Assembly (NCBI GenBank): GCA_963921425.1
Contig: OY992836.1
Location: 2,991,825-3,055,824 of the forward strand
Reading direction: 5' to 3'
Length of the DNA stretch: 64,000 nucleotides
DNA from: Dryas octopetala
Lineage: Eukaryota > Streptophyta > Magnoliopsida > Rosales > Rosaceae
Of this stretch, positions 11,695-23,700 are shown in pieces. Numbering within the stretch: position 1 is the stretch's first letter; the number at the start of each line of letters is the position of its first letter. The notes below the pieces were generated by a model. It did not search any database, was not told the DNA's origin, and saw only the letters and a program-made list of their open reading frames with translations. The translations under genes and the position numbers were made by a program.

Positions 11695-12806
11695 TGTAAC
11701 GACCCGAACCCAAGTCTTATTTCTTTTGCTTGCAAATAAATAAATAAATAAATAAATAAATAAAATATATATATATATATATATAACTTTTGGGCATGCC
11801 TTATTAAAATTTTTAGAAGGAAATTCTAGTATTAGAGGAGTGTTTTAATTCAATTTGTGGCCTTTAAGTTCGAGAGGGTGAATTAGAACTCGAGTTTCTA
11901 AACGCGTAGGTTCAATTTGGGAATTTTAGTAGGAAAGGTGGAGAATTCTCTAGAAAGGGCAATTTGGTAAATTCAAGCCCAAATACTACAATTTAAAAAT
12001 CAGCCCAAATTCTCTCATTTCAGATTTCCTCTCTCTCTCTCTCTCTCTCTTCGCACCCTCCCCTGCGCATACCTCAGTCATCACCTCTCACCATCGCAGC
12101 CATTCCTTACCGGCCTCTGCCTCCGGCGACCCCCCCCCCCTTTCCACCGGCGCTGACGCCATCGAAGTCTTCCAGCAACCAGCCGCTCCGCGTGTACAGT
12201 ACCCACTCAGAAACAAACCCCAGCTGCCGCCCTTCTCTCTGCACACAGCCCGACCTGAAAACCCCCCCAACTCCGGCCACCGATCCACTCCACTGATGCC
12301 GACCATCTTCCTCAGCTGTTCCTTCAGTCAGCCCATTCCCTTGCACGCGCGAAAATAGCCCAAGAAACCCCCAGACCCGCCGGCCTTGTCTTCCAAATTC
12401 TGGCCAGATTTCACCACCGAATTTCGAGGGTTTAAGTGGGTATTCCTCCTTGAGGTATGGGCTGTCAATTCCCAGTGTTTTGGTGCTTTATTTTGAGTAA
12501 TTTGGAGAATTGAAATTGGGGAATTAGGTCCCATTTCGGGTTCCCCTTGAGAATTTCGAAAATTTGATGATATTAATGTAGTTATGGACAATTTAAGCCC
12601 CTAGAAAATGTTATTTGATTATTAGAATTAGAAAACTTAAGAAGTTGGACAATTTCAAATCCTTAGGATTCTTAATTTCTGTTATAAGTGGGTGAATTGA
12701 AACGAGACCAATGAAATCAAGAGAAGAACACTTAAGTTCACTCCCACACTCTAATTTCTGTTCGGTAACAAGCCTAATTTATGCTTCATATTCTTGGTTG
12801 TTCTAG

Positions 12807-12864
12807 GCGACGCTCCCGAGACTTGAGGTGATCCATCCGGAGATCGACACTAGGCTCCAATATT
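12807..12864 (+). promoter_or_regulatory. mini-exon-like segment, 3' LTR copy
   Basis: Same segment as 5555-5612, with acceptor TTCTAG and donor GTGAGTGG preserved. Confidence 0.4.
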
Positions 12865-13092
12865 GTGAGTGGATTTTCTTTTGCTTGCAAATTTATGGGT
12901 TTTATGTTTTTTTTTTATATATAGTACTTTTGAAATTTTAAGTTAAATAATGAAATAATGAATTGAGAAAAGTCTGTTTTGCATTAATAAAGTCTAGAGG
13001 GATTAGATTATTTGTTATTTTGATCTAAGGGTTATCAAATAATTAAACAAACAATTTAAATGCCAGACTAAGTACCCACCTGTTATTAAGTA

Positions 13093-13520
13093 GGTCTTTG
13101 GGACCCATCACGGCACACACATAGGCTTTGGGCCGTGTGCCGGGATGCCTCGCCCTTTGGGGGTAGTCTACGTGCATGTACGACATTTTGGCTTGTTGTA
13201 CGACGGCGATTCGACGGTACACGGGCCACTATAAGTCTACTTGTATGACGGCGATTCGACGGTACAAGGGACACCCCAAATCCACTCGCATGACGGCGTT
13301 GCGACGGTGTGGGTGGAAAGGGCAATCTAAGTGCACGTACGACACTTTGGCTTATTGTACGACGGCGATTCGACGGTACAAGGGCCACTGTGTGTCCACT
13401 TGTATGACGGCGTTGCGACGGTACAAGGGACACCGCAATCCACTCGCATGATGGCGTTACGACGGTGTGGGTGGAAGGTTAAGTAGACGGTCCACTTGGT
13501 GCGACGGTCTTGTACGGTAC
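13093..13520 (+). repeat. conserved LTR block with hairpin repeats, 3' LTR copy
   Basis: Matches 5841-6270 with a few substitutions, mostly at CpG sites. Confidence 0.7.
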
Positions 13521-14115
13521 CAATGTGGAGCCCGTCAAATGGGTACTGATTTGGCCAACGATTATTCTAGAAACTTTATTAGATAAAATATTTTTAGTCA
13601 TTCTTTTTATCAGTTCAAAGCATATTTTAAAATGGGGGAAATCTATTGTGTTTGTGAAATTGAGAATATTAATAAAATGTTTTACTTTATTAACCTTGTT
13701 ATCTTTTGACTCGTTCATCCACTCACTGAGCCTTTCTCACCGTGAGTTTACTTTTTGTGTTTTCATGTTTCCCCCAGGTGGAAGTGGCGGCCAGTCATAA
13801 TTATTGCGTCGAGGCGGGCTTGTCTTCTCATTGTATAGTGTAGGATTTCCTTTAAGCCTTAAGTTGTAGTTTGGTTCTGATAATTGGTTGTAACCTATAA
13901 ATTTGTAAACTTTATGCCGGGTCGGAGACCCCTTTTGGTTGTGGTAGGGAAGTTGAAAACTTTAGAAGTGTTTTAACAGGTTATAAAATTTTGGGTTAGA
14001 CCATTTTCAGGGGAGGTTCTGCCGAATTTTCGGTAGGATTTTTCCTTGATTTTGGATCCCGCAGGACCTCACCGAATTTTCAGGGTGGAAATTCGGGGGC
14101 GGTCCTGTCAAATAG

Positions 14116-14378
14116 GCAAATTTAGAATTGTAGAAATAATTAATGTGAGGGTATAATGGGAAAAAAATGGACTCTTGATGAGTTGTTTATCTACAATCAG
14201 AATACCACCCTCCATGCACCCAAGAATCCAATTCCTCCAAAATAAGGAGTTGAATTCCTGATATCATGTGGGCCCCACTTGTGTTTTTATTCTTATATGG
14301 TTAGTAAACACATGAGTAATCTGTAATCGAAATCCAACTCATTATTTTGATTCCGATTACGGATTAGTAAACGTGCCA
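14116..14378 (+). mobile_element. Tourist/Harbinger-like MITE, right part
   Basis: Right half of the MITE that starts at 4161, separated from it by the Tekay-type element. Its terminus ends ACGTGCCA before the TTA target duplication. Confidence 0.65.
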
Positions 14379-14381
14379 TTA

Positions 14382-15110
14382 ATCCTTAGCTGATCCATCA
14401 AATTGGGATTGTGCAGATAAGTGGTGGAGCTAGCCCAAGAGAGTGGGCTAAACACAATACATATTTAGGATTTTTCTTCTAGTGGGCTGGGTATTGTTGC
14501 ATAAACCCAAATTAGCGAACTTTTAGTTACACAAAATTAACGCTAACTCATTATAAAAATCACATTTTTGTATATATCATGCTCATTCAGGTGCAAACGT
14601 GCGGACGTTTACACTTGACGCCAAGCTCTCGGTGCTGATTCAACGACGTTTATATTATTGTTTAGCTCCTAGATTTTGGACGGAACGCCTCCACCAAACT
14701 CATTCTATACTCTAGAAGGGAATAAGGTGAAAAGATGAGAATTTACCCTCAAAACTCGGCGGTGGAAGCAACTTGTGTTAAAAAATCATTGCAGAGCGCT
14801 TAACGGCGGGTGCGCATGTTTGTACGTTCGTATCTAATCGATCGAATCATATATATACATATATTATTATATAATATAATTCAACTGAACAGGTAAAGAC
14901 ATAAGAGCAATATGTAGCAAATTCATATTACACATATTATTTGATTAATTTCTTGTATTTCATTCTCATATGAGTTTATTCTAAGTAATCTAGACGTTGC
15001 AAGATCTAATTAAGGGTCCTACGGACCAAACCATAGGACACCAATAAATTCGATGAGAGTCGACGGTTGAAGAAGCATGATGTACGACTCAGCGTACATG
15101 GAGTTAAATG
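14382..15110. other. intergenic with a possible hAT-end relic
   Basis: The phrase GTGGTGGAGCTAGCCCAAGA with GTGGGCTAAAC after it (about 14421-14452) resembles the start of the hAT element at 55707 (GGGACGGAGCCAGG...GAGGGCTAAAC). No matching opposite end is seen. A near-palindrome GTGCAAACGT/ACGTTTACAC lies near 14590-14615. No gene is seen. Confidence 0.3.
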
Positions 15111-15480
15111 CAAATTGTTGACCTTTGATTCAACAGTGGTAACTCAAAGGTGCTTGCAGTAATTAGTATATGCTTGAAGACAAACATTGGATGGTTTAAT
15201 TTGATCAATGTGAAGATTGCTAGAAATTGTAAGATTACATATATAATTGATTGTCTCAATATAATATAGAGTGCAATGTAATTTATTAAGAAAAAAGTGA
15301 GGGCAAAAACAATTTTATTTCTCATATTATACGTATATGTAATGACGTAATGTAAATCATAAAAGAGTAAATTGATTACAAACACAAGAGTAAACTTATA
15401 ATTAAATGCCTGAGAACAATGTACATAGCATATGCATACCTACATATAATAATAATAATGATATTAATATTATTATCAGA
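15110..15480 (-). repeat. 3' flank of the O-methyltransferase pseudogene, duplicated at 26935-27270
   Basis: Both stretches share GTAATTAGTATATRCTTGAAGA, CAATGTGAAGATTGC, AGAGTGCAATGTAA, AAAAGAGTAAACTTATAATT and AGCATATGCATACMTACA in the same order. The second stretch has no methyltransferase coding sequence next to it. Confidence 0.75.
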
Positions 15481-15506
15481 CTGATTTTCTTGTGAATATG
15501 TCTTGC

Positions 15507-16620
15507 TCACGTGAGTTTATTCTTGAGAAACTCAATAAAATAACAGTCATGTGAAATTGGAAAAATCTTTGTTTCGACAAAACCGACTGCTTTTGCGAGG
15601 TTATCAAATTCAGTTGTTGTTCGTTCTTTACCACCCAAAAAATTCATCATGAGGATGTCGATTGTTACTATATTGGGTAGTTCTGCACCCACTGCAACAC
15701 CATGCATATAGATCAGTTAAACAGGTTGTATATATGTTGATTAACTAGAATTAAAAGCATGAAACAAGAAGAAAATTAACCAACCTTCAACATAATTGAT
15801 TGTGCCTTTGGTATTGACTCAAACATATTTCCACCAACATGCTTCACACCTGTATATAATTATAAGTAATTTACATGTTGGTTAAAATAGGAACAAATTA
15901 TTAATGGGTCAAAATGGTAAGGGAGGTGAGCCAAACTAGAAGTAATTAGGATCTTGTACATAGCATGTGTCACAGGAAAAAAGTTTTGATATATATCATC
16001 CTCTGTTAATATTTTTTGTGTATATTATACCCAAAAGTCATTGTTTTAAGCTCCAAATCTCAAAACCCCTTTTTCAAAATACAGGGTAGAGGAAGTCACC
16101 ATAGCCTCATGAAACAATGGACCCAGCTCAGGTCTCTTGGACATATGCTCAAACAGGTTCCCTCCATAGGCCTTGTAGAAAGGCAAGCACCCCTCTTCAA
16201 GCACTCTGTCTTTGAGCATGTAGAGACTCTTCGCATGCTCTATTTCAGAGCAGAACATTAGTATTGGGGATAAAGAAAATCCATCTTCATTTGGCACAAA
16301 GCAAAGTGTGTCGTTTGTTAGGCCATAAATCCTTTCTTGCACTGTCTTGTCATTTGGGCATGGCCTTAGAGATGTGGATAGGAGGGAGTGGACACTAAGA
16401 AACGTTAATATTCTCTCCAAACTCTCAACTGCATTTGGGTTTGTGGTAGCTATTTTGGAAACAATTTCTTCTGAACTGAGTTGAGCTCCAGGCCCTGACT
16501 TGGAAATGATATTGAACACATTTAGCTCCATTGCAGCTTTTAGAACCATTTGAATGGTGATGGAATTTGCCAGACGAGAAGAAAGATATAATTTTCTAAA
16601 CTAATTCCCTGGTTTTCCAT
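15507..16620 (-). pseudogene. caffeate-type O-methyltransferase pseudogene
   Basis: Plant class II small-molecule O-methyltransferases move a methyl group from S-adenosylmethionine to phenolic hydroxyls in phenylpropanoid or related pathways. On the minus strand, 16620-16046 codes the dimerisation half (RLANSITIQMVLKAAMELNV, later LKDRVLEEGCLPFYKAYGGN and FEHMSKRPELGPLF). About 15855-15783 codes GVKHVGGNMFESIPKAQSIM. From 15709 to 15507 lies the C-terminus (GGKERTTTEFDNLAKAVGF, ending FLKNKLT and a stop). The start near 16620 (MENQGIS) is in a different frame from the rest, so a frameshift is present near 16575-16590. The glycine-rich SAM motif (DVGGG type) and the catalytic His segment (HDW type) are missing from the gaps. 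With the key residues gone this copy cannot be active. Confidence 0.85.
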
Positions 16621-16713
16621 GTTTTTGGGTTGTTCTAGTTCTTGCTATAGCTAGCTTTTGTTCTTTGATTGATTTCCTTAGCTTGGCTCTCAGCATCATA
16701 TATATATATATAC

Positions 16714-17014
16714 AGAAATGATCATTCGCTTACCATAGAGCGGGGAATTCTCCACTCACCTAACTACCCAACAACGAATTTTAATGATCAAAACCGTCCA
16801 TATTTTAAACAGCAACGAAACTGTTTAGCCAATGTATTACTGTCAACATCATTTCAACCTTATCTGACGAACTGTATTTGTCTGCAAAGTTTGGAGGATC
16901 AAAAAATTATCGATTTGGTTGATTTTTTACAGGGATAACCTTTAAGGATGGACCTAAAAAATGGATCGTGCTGAACATTGAATTCCCCGCTCTATGATGA
17001 ACGAGTGATCATTA

Positions 17015-17016
<2 letters not shown>
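16714..17016 (+). mobile_element. MITE with 38-bp inverted repeats, inserted in a TA tract
   Basis: The left end reads AGAAATGATCATTCGCTTAC and the reverse complement of the right end AGTAATGATCACTCGTTCAT, both continuing to CATAGAGCGGGGAATTC. Alternating TA flanks both sides. A second copy in opposite orientation is at 63491-63870; this copy lacks about 45 bp of that one. No coding capacity. Superfamily not certain; the TA flanks could be a TA target duplication. Confidence 0.8.
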
Positions 17017-17050
<34 letters not shown>

Positions 17051-17064
17051 GGCCCTTCCAATAA

Positions 17065-17098
17065 GGGATTCCTCATTTAGTGTTAAATGAGGAATCCC
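17065..17098. repeat. perfect 15-bp hairpin
   Basis: GGGATTCCTCATTTA, loop GTGT, TAAATGAGGAATCCC. It lies just after a TA tract and before a second GGGCCC word, so it may be the end of another small transposon. No T-tract follows that would suggest a terminator. Confidence 0.8.
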
Positions 17099-17411
17099 CC
17101 TGTGGGGCCCACACTGGATCTAACCTAAACTTAACCTTACTCCATCTACCCTCACTACTTGGGCTAACTCCAAGGGCTAAAATTAAATTGGGTTTTAAGT
17201 TTATAGGTAGGGTGCTAATTAATCATGAAAAATGTGTTGGCAAATTCTCGCACACAATTTCCTACTATTTTTCAAACTTCATTTATTAATCTTACGGTAA
17301 ATTAGTGAAATTAATTAAGTTCAATGCTTTTGATAATCAGCTTTTTCTTTTCCATGTGTTAGGTTGTTCCACGTATCTAGGCCTAATGTGTTTCATGACT
17401 TTAAATACTTA

Positions 17412-17786
17412 TGGTCCGTTTGGTTCATGGAATTGATTTCCTGGAAAATCAATTCTTATGCCTTTTCTAGGTGGAAGGGAATGTAAGATTCTCATTCCCC
17501 CGTTTGATAATGTTGGGAAAGTAAACCAATAATTCACTTTTCATTTACAATCCCTTGTTTGGTTTGTGCAGGAATAGGAAATAAAATTGGTCTAATTTTT
17601 CAATTATACTCTTATTTTTTTAAATTAATTTAATAAAATATCAGGGTTAATTTAGTCCACAAAATAAGTAATAAATGCTTTCTCAAGAGAAGCTAGGAAA
17701 TAATTTCCCTTCCATGTACTTACCAAACATGGGAATGAAATTGATTTTTCATTCTCAGGCTTCCAAAACTTGAACCATACGGGCCC
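17412..17786 (+). mobile_element. Tourist/Harbinger-like MITE
   Basis: The left end TGGTCCGTTTGGTTCA and the reverse complement of the right end GGGCCCGTATGGTTCA match at 13 of 16 positions; TTA flanks both sides (17409-17411 and 17787-17789). Length 375 bp, no reading frame. The interior is rich in GGAATTGATTT-type words. Confidence 0.75.
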
Positions 17787-18317
17787 TTAATATAATGTAG
17801 CTGAGTTTAATACATTATATCAAAATAATTAATTAGCTGGTAGTCTAATGATATTTTTCTTTCTAATATTAAGAGCAATCTTAAGTTTGAATCTTCGATC
17901 ATTCTCCAAATTAAAATGAAAAGAATCCAAATAATGCCAACACAAACCGGAATTCCCTATCTTTATACAAAAAATTAGGATATATTAATTCATTAAAACA
18001 TGTTTTTTAATCAATGGCAATACGCCTAAACTTATGCTTTGATACTGATCAACCAAGAAGAAACATCATGTTGGATGGTAGGAATAACCCAAGGTGGCCC
18101 TTCCTCCAACCACATCATTCCATTAAAAAAAAAAAGGGTCATTTACACTTTACACCCTTCAATTATAGGTCATTTTTCACTTTGGTACCCAATGTTCAAA
18201 ATGTTTCAATGTGAAACGTAAAGTTTATAAAAATTGTAATGTGCCCCTTCTGTTAACATTTCTGTTAATTTTAACAGCATATAGCATGTGTGTGATCATT
18301 TACAGTAATAAGAACAG

Positions 18318-18595
18318 TAAATTTACGCTATGTGAAAAAAAAAAAAAAAAATTTAAAAGCCAGCAAAAATTTTATAAGTTAAAAAAATAAAAATTAATTA
18401 AAAATTGAAAAAACAAAAAACTGGGAACAAAAGAGATGAGGGAGGAGGGAGAGGTAGGAATGAACGAGATAATTTTTTATATTTAGTTTTAATGTTATCT
18501 TTTAATTTTTTTAATATATAATAATTAAACTACCTTTTATTAATTTCTTTTTTGTTTATTTAGTTTATTTTATTTGTCCACATAGCGTAAATTTA
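18318..18595. mobile_element. small element bounded by a 17-bp perfect inverted repeat
   Basis: TAAATTTACGCTATGTG at 18318-18334 and CACATAGCGTAAATTTA at 18579-18595 are exact reverse complements. Between them is A/T-rich sequence with no frame. The stretch before it (from about 18136, GGGTCATTTACACTTTACAC) looks like common plant transposon-edge sequence, so the true element may be larger. A target duplication was not found. Confidence 0.45.
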
Positions 18596-18604
18596 ATTGG
18601 GTTT

Positions 18605-18690
18605 CCTTGTTTTTGGGTGTTATAGGCTTTGGTTCTTTGATGGCTCTGCTTAGCTTGGCTCTTGGGCACCCACTTATATATCATGGCTTG
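18605..18690 (-). repeat. duplicate of the O-methyltransferase 5' flank
   Basis: TTTGGTTCTTTGATGGCTCT...GCTTAGCTTGGCTCT here matches TTTTGTTCTTTGATTGATTT...CCTTAGCTTGGCTCT at about 16645-16690, upstream of the pseudogene. It suggests a lost neighbouring copy of the gene. Confidence 0.5.
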
Positions 18691-19527
18691 CATATATACA
18701 TGATATATATAAAAGTTAATACAAAGTCTTGACACAAAAAAGGAAAATACAAGTTTCAAAAATCAAAATAAAAAGTGACCGGACTCTATGATGTAAGTTA
18801 CTCATTCTTGATTTAATTAGATGAATTTTTAACCATCACGAGAAAAATATATTTTTAAATTTATACCAAACACATTCCTAATAATTTTTATCCTTAATTT
18901 TCCGTGACCACTGAGTGCATGTACAGCAAATGTTTAGAATCTAGATAACAACTATATAGTGTACAATTTTGTTTTGGTCCGAATTCATGCTTATACTCTA
19001 GATAGCAACTATAGCAACTAATGCCTATAATAGCAACTATTAATATTGATGGTGCGTAGAATGCCTTATAGGTTAATTAGGAGGCAAGGAATCAGAATTA
19101 GGAAATGTAATACATCTCTGCAGCCTGCAGGACATAATTGAATATCCGCACTAAAACTGGACCTAACAAGTTAGACCTATGAGTATGTGTGTTGATTTTT
19201 CTTGGCCCCTCTTAACCATATTCTCAGTGCCAGCCCTGAAGGGGGCCACCGAGTGCGACCACCTAGGGCACACCATCAAGGGGGGCCTACAAATTTATAT
19301 ATTATGTATATATTAATATATATATATATTAAAAAATAGCTATTGGGTCTATTTATAATATTTTCGTTGCAACTAGGTCCTTCTACTTATTGTGTCAGAG
19401 TTGTAATTATCTAGTTTCTTTTTTTGGGCTTAGGCCCCCCTTTGTACCAAAAGAAAAAAATTAGGTCATTCTAAGATATAAAGTTTGGGTTCTGCAACCT
19501 ATTTTTCCTTAATTATTAGTTGAAAGC

Positions 19528-19774
19528 TGTTATAAATTAAAGAGAAATGAAGAGAGAACATAAGAGAGAATTGGGGAGGAATCAGAGTATCTTTCTCATT
19601 CACATAAGGCCTCTATTTATAGGCTCTTGGATGACCTGGGAAAGACCCTTAAGGTCTCCTATTTTACAATGAATTGGACTCCTCTTAATTATCTATACAA
19701 TTATTCTAGATAATACAGGAGATAAATATTACACATGATAATGGACAGCCACATAATTAATGATATTTACAACA
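19528..19774 (-). repeat. 3' LTR of the copia-type LARD
   Basis: 247 bp; on the minus strand TGTTGTAAATATC...TTTATAACA. Nearly identical to the right LTR. Confidence 0.88.
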
Positions 19775-20215
19775 CTCTCCCTTGGATGTCCATTGGCTAT
19801 AACAATTGCCTCATTAAAAACCTTACTAGCCAAAACCCTATGGGAAAAAGACTAGCTAAGAAAAAGAGTACAATCTTCATGTGTTTCTGATAGATATGAT
19901 GGGCGCACGACACTGCCTCATTAAAACCTTGCCAGGAAAACCCAATGGGACAAAAAACCTTGGACGAAGGAAAAAGAGTACAATGTTTAATGGCACGCTT
20001 CCCCTGATATTGATATATTTATCCAATCAGTGAATGTTGTCTCGTTAAAACCTTGCTTTGAAAAACTCAATGGGACAAAACCAAAGCGAAGGGAAAAGAG
20101 TGCAACTTTTACAATATCACTGATACAATGTTGGATGCGCTTTGCCTCATTAAAACCTTGCTAGGAAAAACCCGATGGGACAAAAACCTAGTCGAAGGGA
20201 AAAAAGTACAACACG
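19775..20215 (-). repeat. copia 3'-region module, four copies
   Basis: The phrase GCCTCATTAAAACCTTGC followed by AGGAAAACCCAATGGGAC and AAAAAGAGTACAA occurs at about 19808, 19917, 20040 and 20143. In minus orientation these are the CCC/GGG hairpin modules that commonly stand before the polypurine tract of plant copia elements. Confidence 0.75.
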
Positions 20216-20740
20216 CAAAATGGTTGGATGCTCTCCCTGATAACAACAAGCTTTAATTTGACTGGCTCAATAATCCAGCAAATAATGATATCTCACATCT
20301 CATCTTCTAAAGAGTGGAGTTTGACAATGCCTGTATGAACATGGCTTCTATACTATCAGGAGATATATGTTTGTCATCATATGTTGAAATCCTGTTGAGA
20401 TTGGAGCAATACAAACAAAATATAATTCCACTAAATAAAGTGGTTAGAAACAATTATCTCTAAAAGAGATGAATTATTATGAAAATACTTTGAGTATTGG
20501 AAAAATTATATGACACAATCACCGATGCTATATTCGGTCTACTGCATTGTGTTTAAGTTGAATAAGGCACATTAAGATATGGTGCTTCTGGACCAAAGAT
20601 CTTTCTTACATCTTCCTTAGGAAGCAAGTAATCATTCTTAGTGCCAATAGATTGAATAACCGTTGGGCATAAGAATTTCACTAGTACAGTACTCGATCTG
20701 CAGCTCGAGACACTATTTCATTTCCCAAGGTTATTTATAT
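20216..20740. other. non-coding interior of the LARD
   Basis: No reading frame and few hairpins; the hairpin-rich part begins after this. Confidence 0.5.
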
Positions 20741-23700
20741 AAAATCCAATATTCAAGCATTCAATAATCTTATGAGCTCTTCAGAGCCTTAATAAATTCA
20801 TAACTTCTTTCAAAAGTTTGAAATATGTTGCAACAATTTCCGAATTCGGGTTCTAATCAAAATACTCAATAAGGCAATTTTGACCATATTCATAGTGTTA
20901 AAATTGAGTACATAATTTGAGCTTCAGACTCTTTCAATCCTTCAAGGATTTGCTTCAAGCACATAATATTTCATGGCACTTTCAATTTGATATTTGACTT
21001 AGCAATTTGTCATATATCTTGTAGGAAATCGCCTCTGGCGATATATATGTGTTGATGCAAATTCTCGTGAGGTAGATGCAACAACTTAGAACAAGTGACT
21101 TGGCTGATCAGAAGCCTTGCCGGATGATGACGTGGATGTTGATTGAGATCTTCATGTAGACAAACACAAGATCAAAGGAGATGGACCGGTGTGGTACCAG
21201 CCAAACACACTCCGATGATGAAGTCAGTGAAGTGTGTTTGATGGTGTTTGAATGGAAGTGAGGAAGAACAAATGATGAACTTGGAAGAATAGGAAGAACA
21301 AGGCAAATGTTCTGGGTTATTCTCAGCAAGTTGGGTATGCTTTTTTTTTGTGAGCCAAAGGTTGTGCGAGTGTTTTCTTTGTAATGGCTGGATGGATAGC
21401 TGGATTAATTGATTCCTCTTTTCAATTTGTGCACATATGTTGGTTTATATAGGCAAAGGAAGATGTGATGAGTAAGTTACCTGCATGTGAATGAATGGTT
21501 GACAGAGACCCACGCGTTTGGTCATGACTAGTAGCATGCACAGCTACTCACCTCCTCAGCATTCAATGCTGCATTGAATGCCCCATTTAATGCAAGGATG
21601 GAAGGTTCAGATGAACTGCCCCAATAGTCATGGATGTAGGCTGGGATATTCCATCTGTCAGAGGATCATGTCAGGTGCATTTAAGCGTGGCGGTTTCGTC
21701 TCAATGTGATCCTCCTCGGAGTGGCAACGGGGTTCCGAGCAGAACTGGACATGGATCTCCATGGGTAATTATAAAGTTTGTGTTGGATCGGATCGGATGT
21801 GGATATCCATGCCGAACCGATCCAAATGCAGTTGTCTCCTCAAACCGAAGCCGGCTATGACTGGAATTTGGAGAAGATGTTCGTTTGGGGGAGAGCCGAG
21901 ATAATCCCAAGCCGAGCCGAACCGGGGTGATCTTTAGGGAAGACGATCATTCGGACTTTCGGAGATCCCCAGATCGGGTCGGATCGGATCTTGCGGGTTC
22001 GTCGTGAAGGCCGATCCGATCCGACGGGTGAGACGCCAAGCCGTGCGGTGACGTGGAAGTCCAAGCACGACCGTTGAAAGTCAACTTCAAAGTCGGATTT
22101 GACCAGCCACGTGTCGAGCCATGATTGGCTGTTTGGATCGGTGTGGGTTTTCCCACAAACAATATGCTTCATGCATTTCATAATCTTTAAAAGGTTTTCT
22201 CCATATGCAACGAACACATTAATTTTACTAAATTTGTTAAAATGCGGTTGCATCTAAAACAAGAGAATATATAACCACAATCCCATGTTTCTTTAAAGAA
22301 ACCTTGTGCCATTATAAAGAGTGATTTCATTCACTTTATTTCAAAGACTCTATAACCTTCAGGGTTAACATCTTTGGTGTTTGAACTATAGGTTCTCATT
22401 ATTCCACGTTTATAATGATGTTCAATTCTACTGAAATTGTCTTTTTCCAGTTTGGCCAATCATTTAATTTTGTCGACATTTATAGTAAACGTGGTTCCAC
22501 ATTATTATAGCCCATGATGATATTTAGTAGCTACTATAAACAAAACAAATCATCAATATATCAACGATCTCACAATTCTCATTTGCATGCTTTAGATATA
22601 AATATATATCTTTGTAATTGGTACACATGCCTCTTCAGGGGCTTTTATAGTCTCTTCAGGGACTGTCATCTCTTCTAGGATAATTTGTGTACAGAATGTG
22701 GATCTTTAAATTTAATTAATTGGGCTTGTGTGGACCATTTCATATACTCTCCACTTTTGGGGAGCTAAACTTTGGAACCTATAGATTTGTCACGCTTTAG
22801 ACGTGTAATAAACCATTTTCCGCCAAATTGATGGACTATCATGTTAGGACATCAATCCATGTTGACATATATAAAACTTCCATATGTGACTTTGCAGTTT
22901 CGTTGTATATATATGCATCTAGCTTCCAAATAAATGCATTCACTAGATTTGCATTGTCATTTATATCTCATTCTCATATTGAATGGTATGAAAAAGACTA
23001 GTATATGCATACTCTTTTCACGCCGTTCTTCAGGAACGGTCATTTCTCCCCCTAACGGCGGGGAAATTTTCATAAGTGCATATATAAAAATCAATAGAGT
23101 GAGTAGTTATACAAACTCAAATGCTTATATAACTTCAGGTTATATAAAGACGGAACATAATCAGGTTTGCAATGCACATGTAGGTATATGAAACTTCTGG
23201 TTTCAAATAATTCTTCAGCATCTAATTTCAGGTTATAATAAGAATCAATAAATTAATTATGAACAACTATGAACATATACGCCATATATGTTCAAAATTG
23301 AAGCTATATGAAACTTTCAAGTTCATTAAAAGCCATGAAACTTCAAGTTTCTATACAAAATATAAGCAGAACTTCAGGTTCTTAAATTTTGTTAAAGTAT
23401 AGAACTACAAGCTCATATGAATAAAGGCTTTCCGCTTAATCTAAACTTAATCAAGAACTTCAGGTTCATAAGAAAAATTATGGAGTTATGAAAAATTTGA
23501 GTTCTAAATCATGGAATGCTAGATCAAAGAACTTCTGGTTCAATCTGATTCTATAGCATAGAGCATGAAAATCAAGGAACTTCAGGTTCTGACTTGATTA
23601 AGTAATGCACATTAAACTACAAATTTTAATCAATCATAAGAACATTAAGTTCTATCGCATCTCCAATTTTCATCCACTTCTGATATAGAAACAAAAAATC

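Larger units (their letters stand above)
11695..14110 (+). repeat. 3' LTR of the Tekay-type element
   Basis: 2416 bp, nearly identical to the 5' LTR apart from a short CT tract, scattered substitutions and the lack of a roughly 60-bp internal duplication. It ends GTCCTGTCA and is followed by AATAG. Confidence 0.93.
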
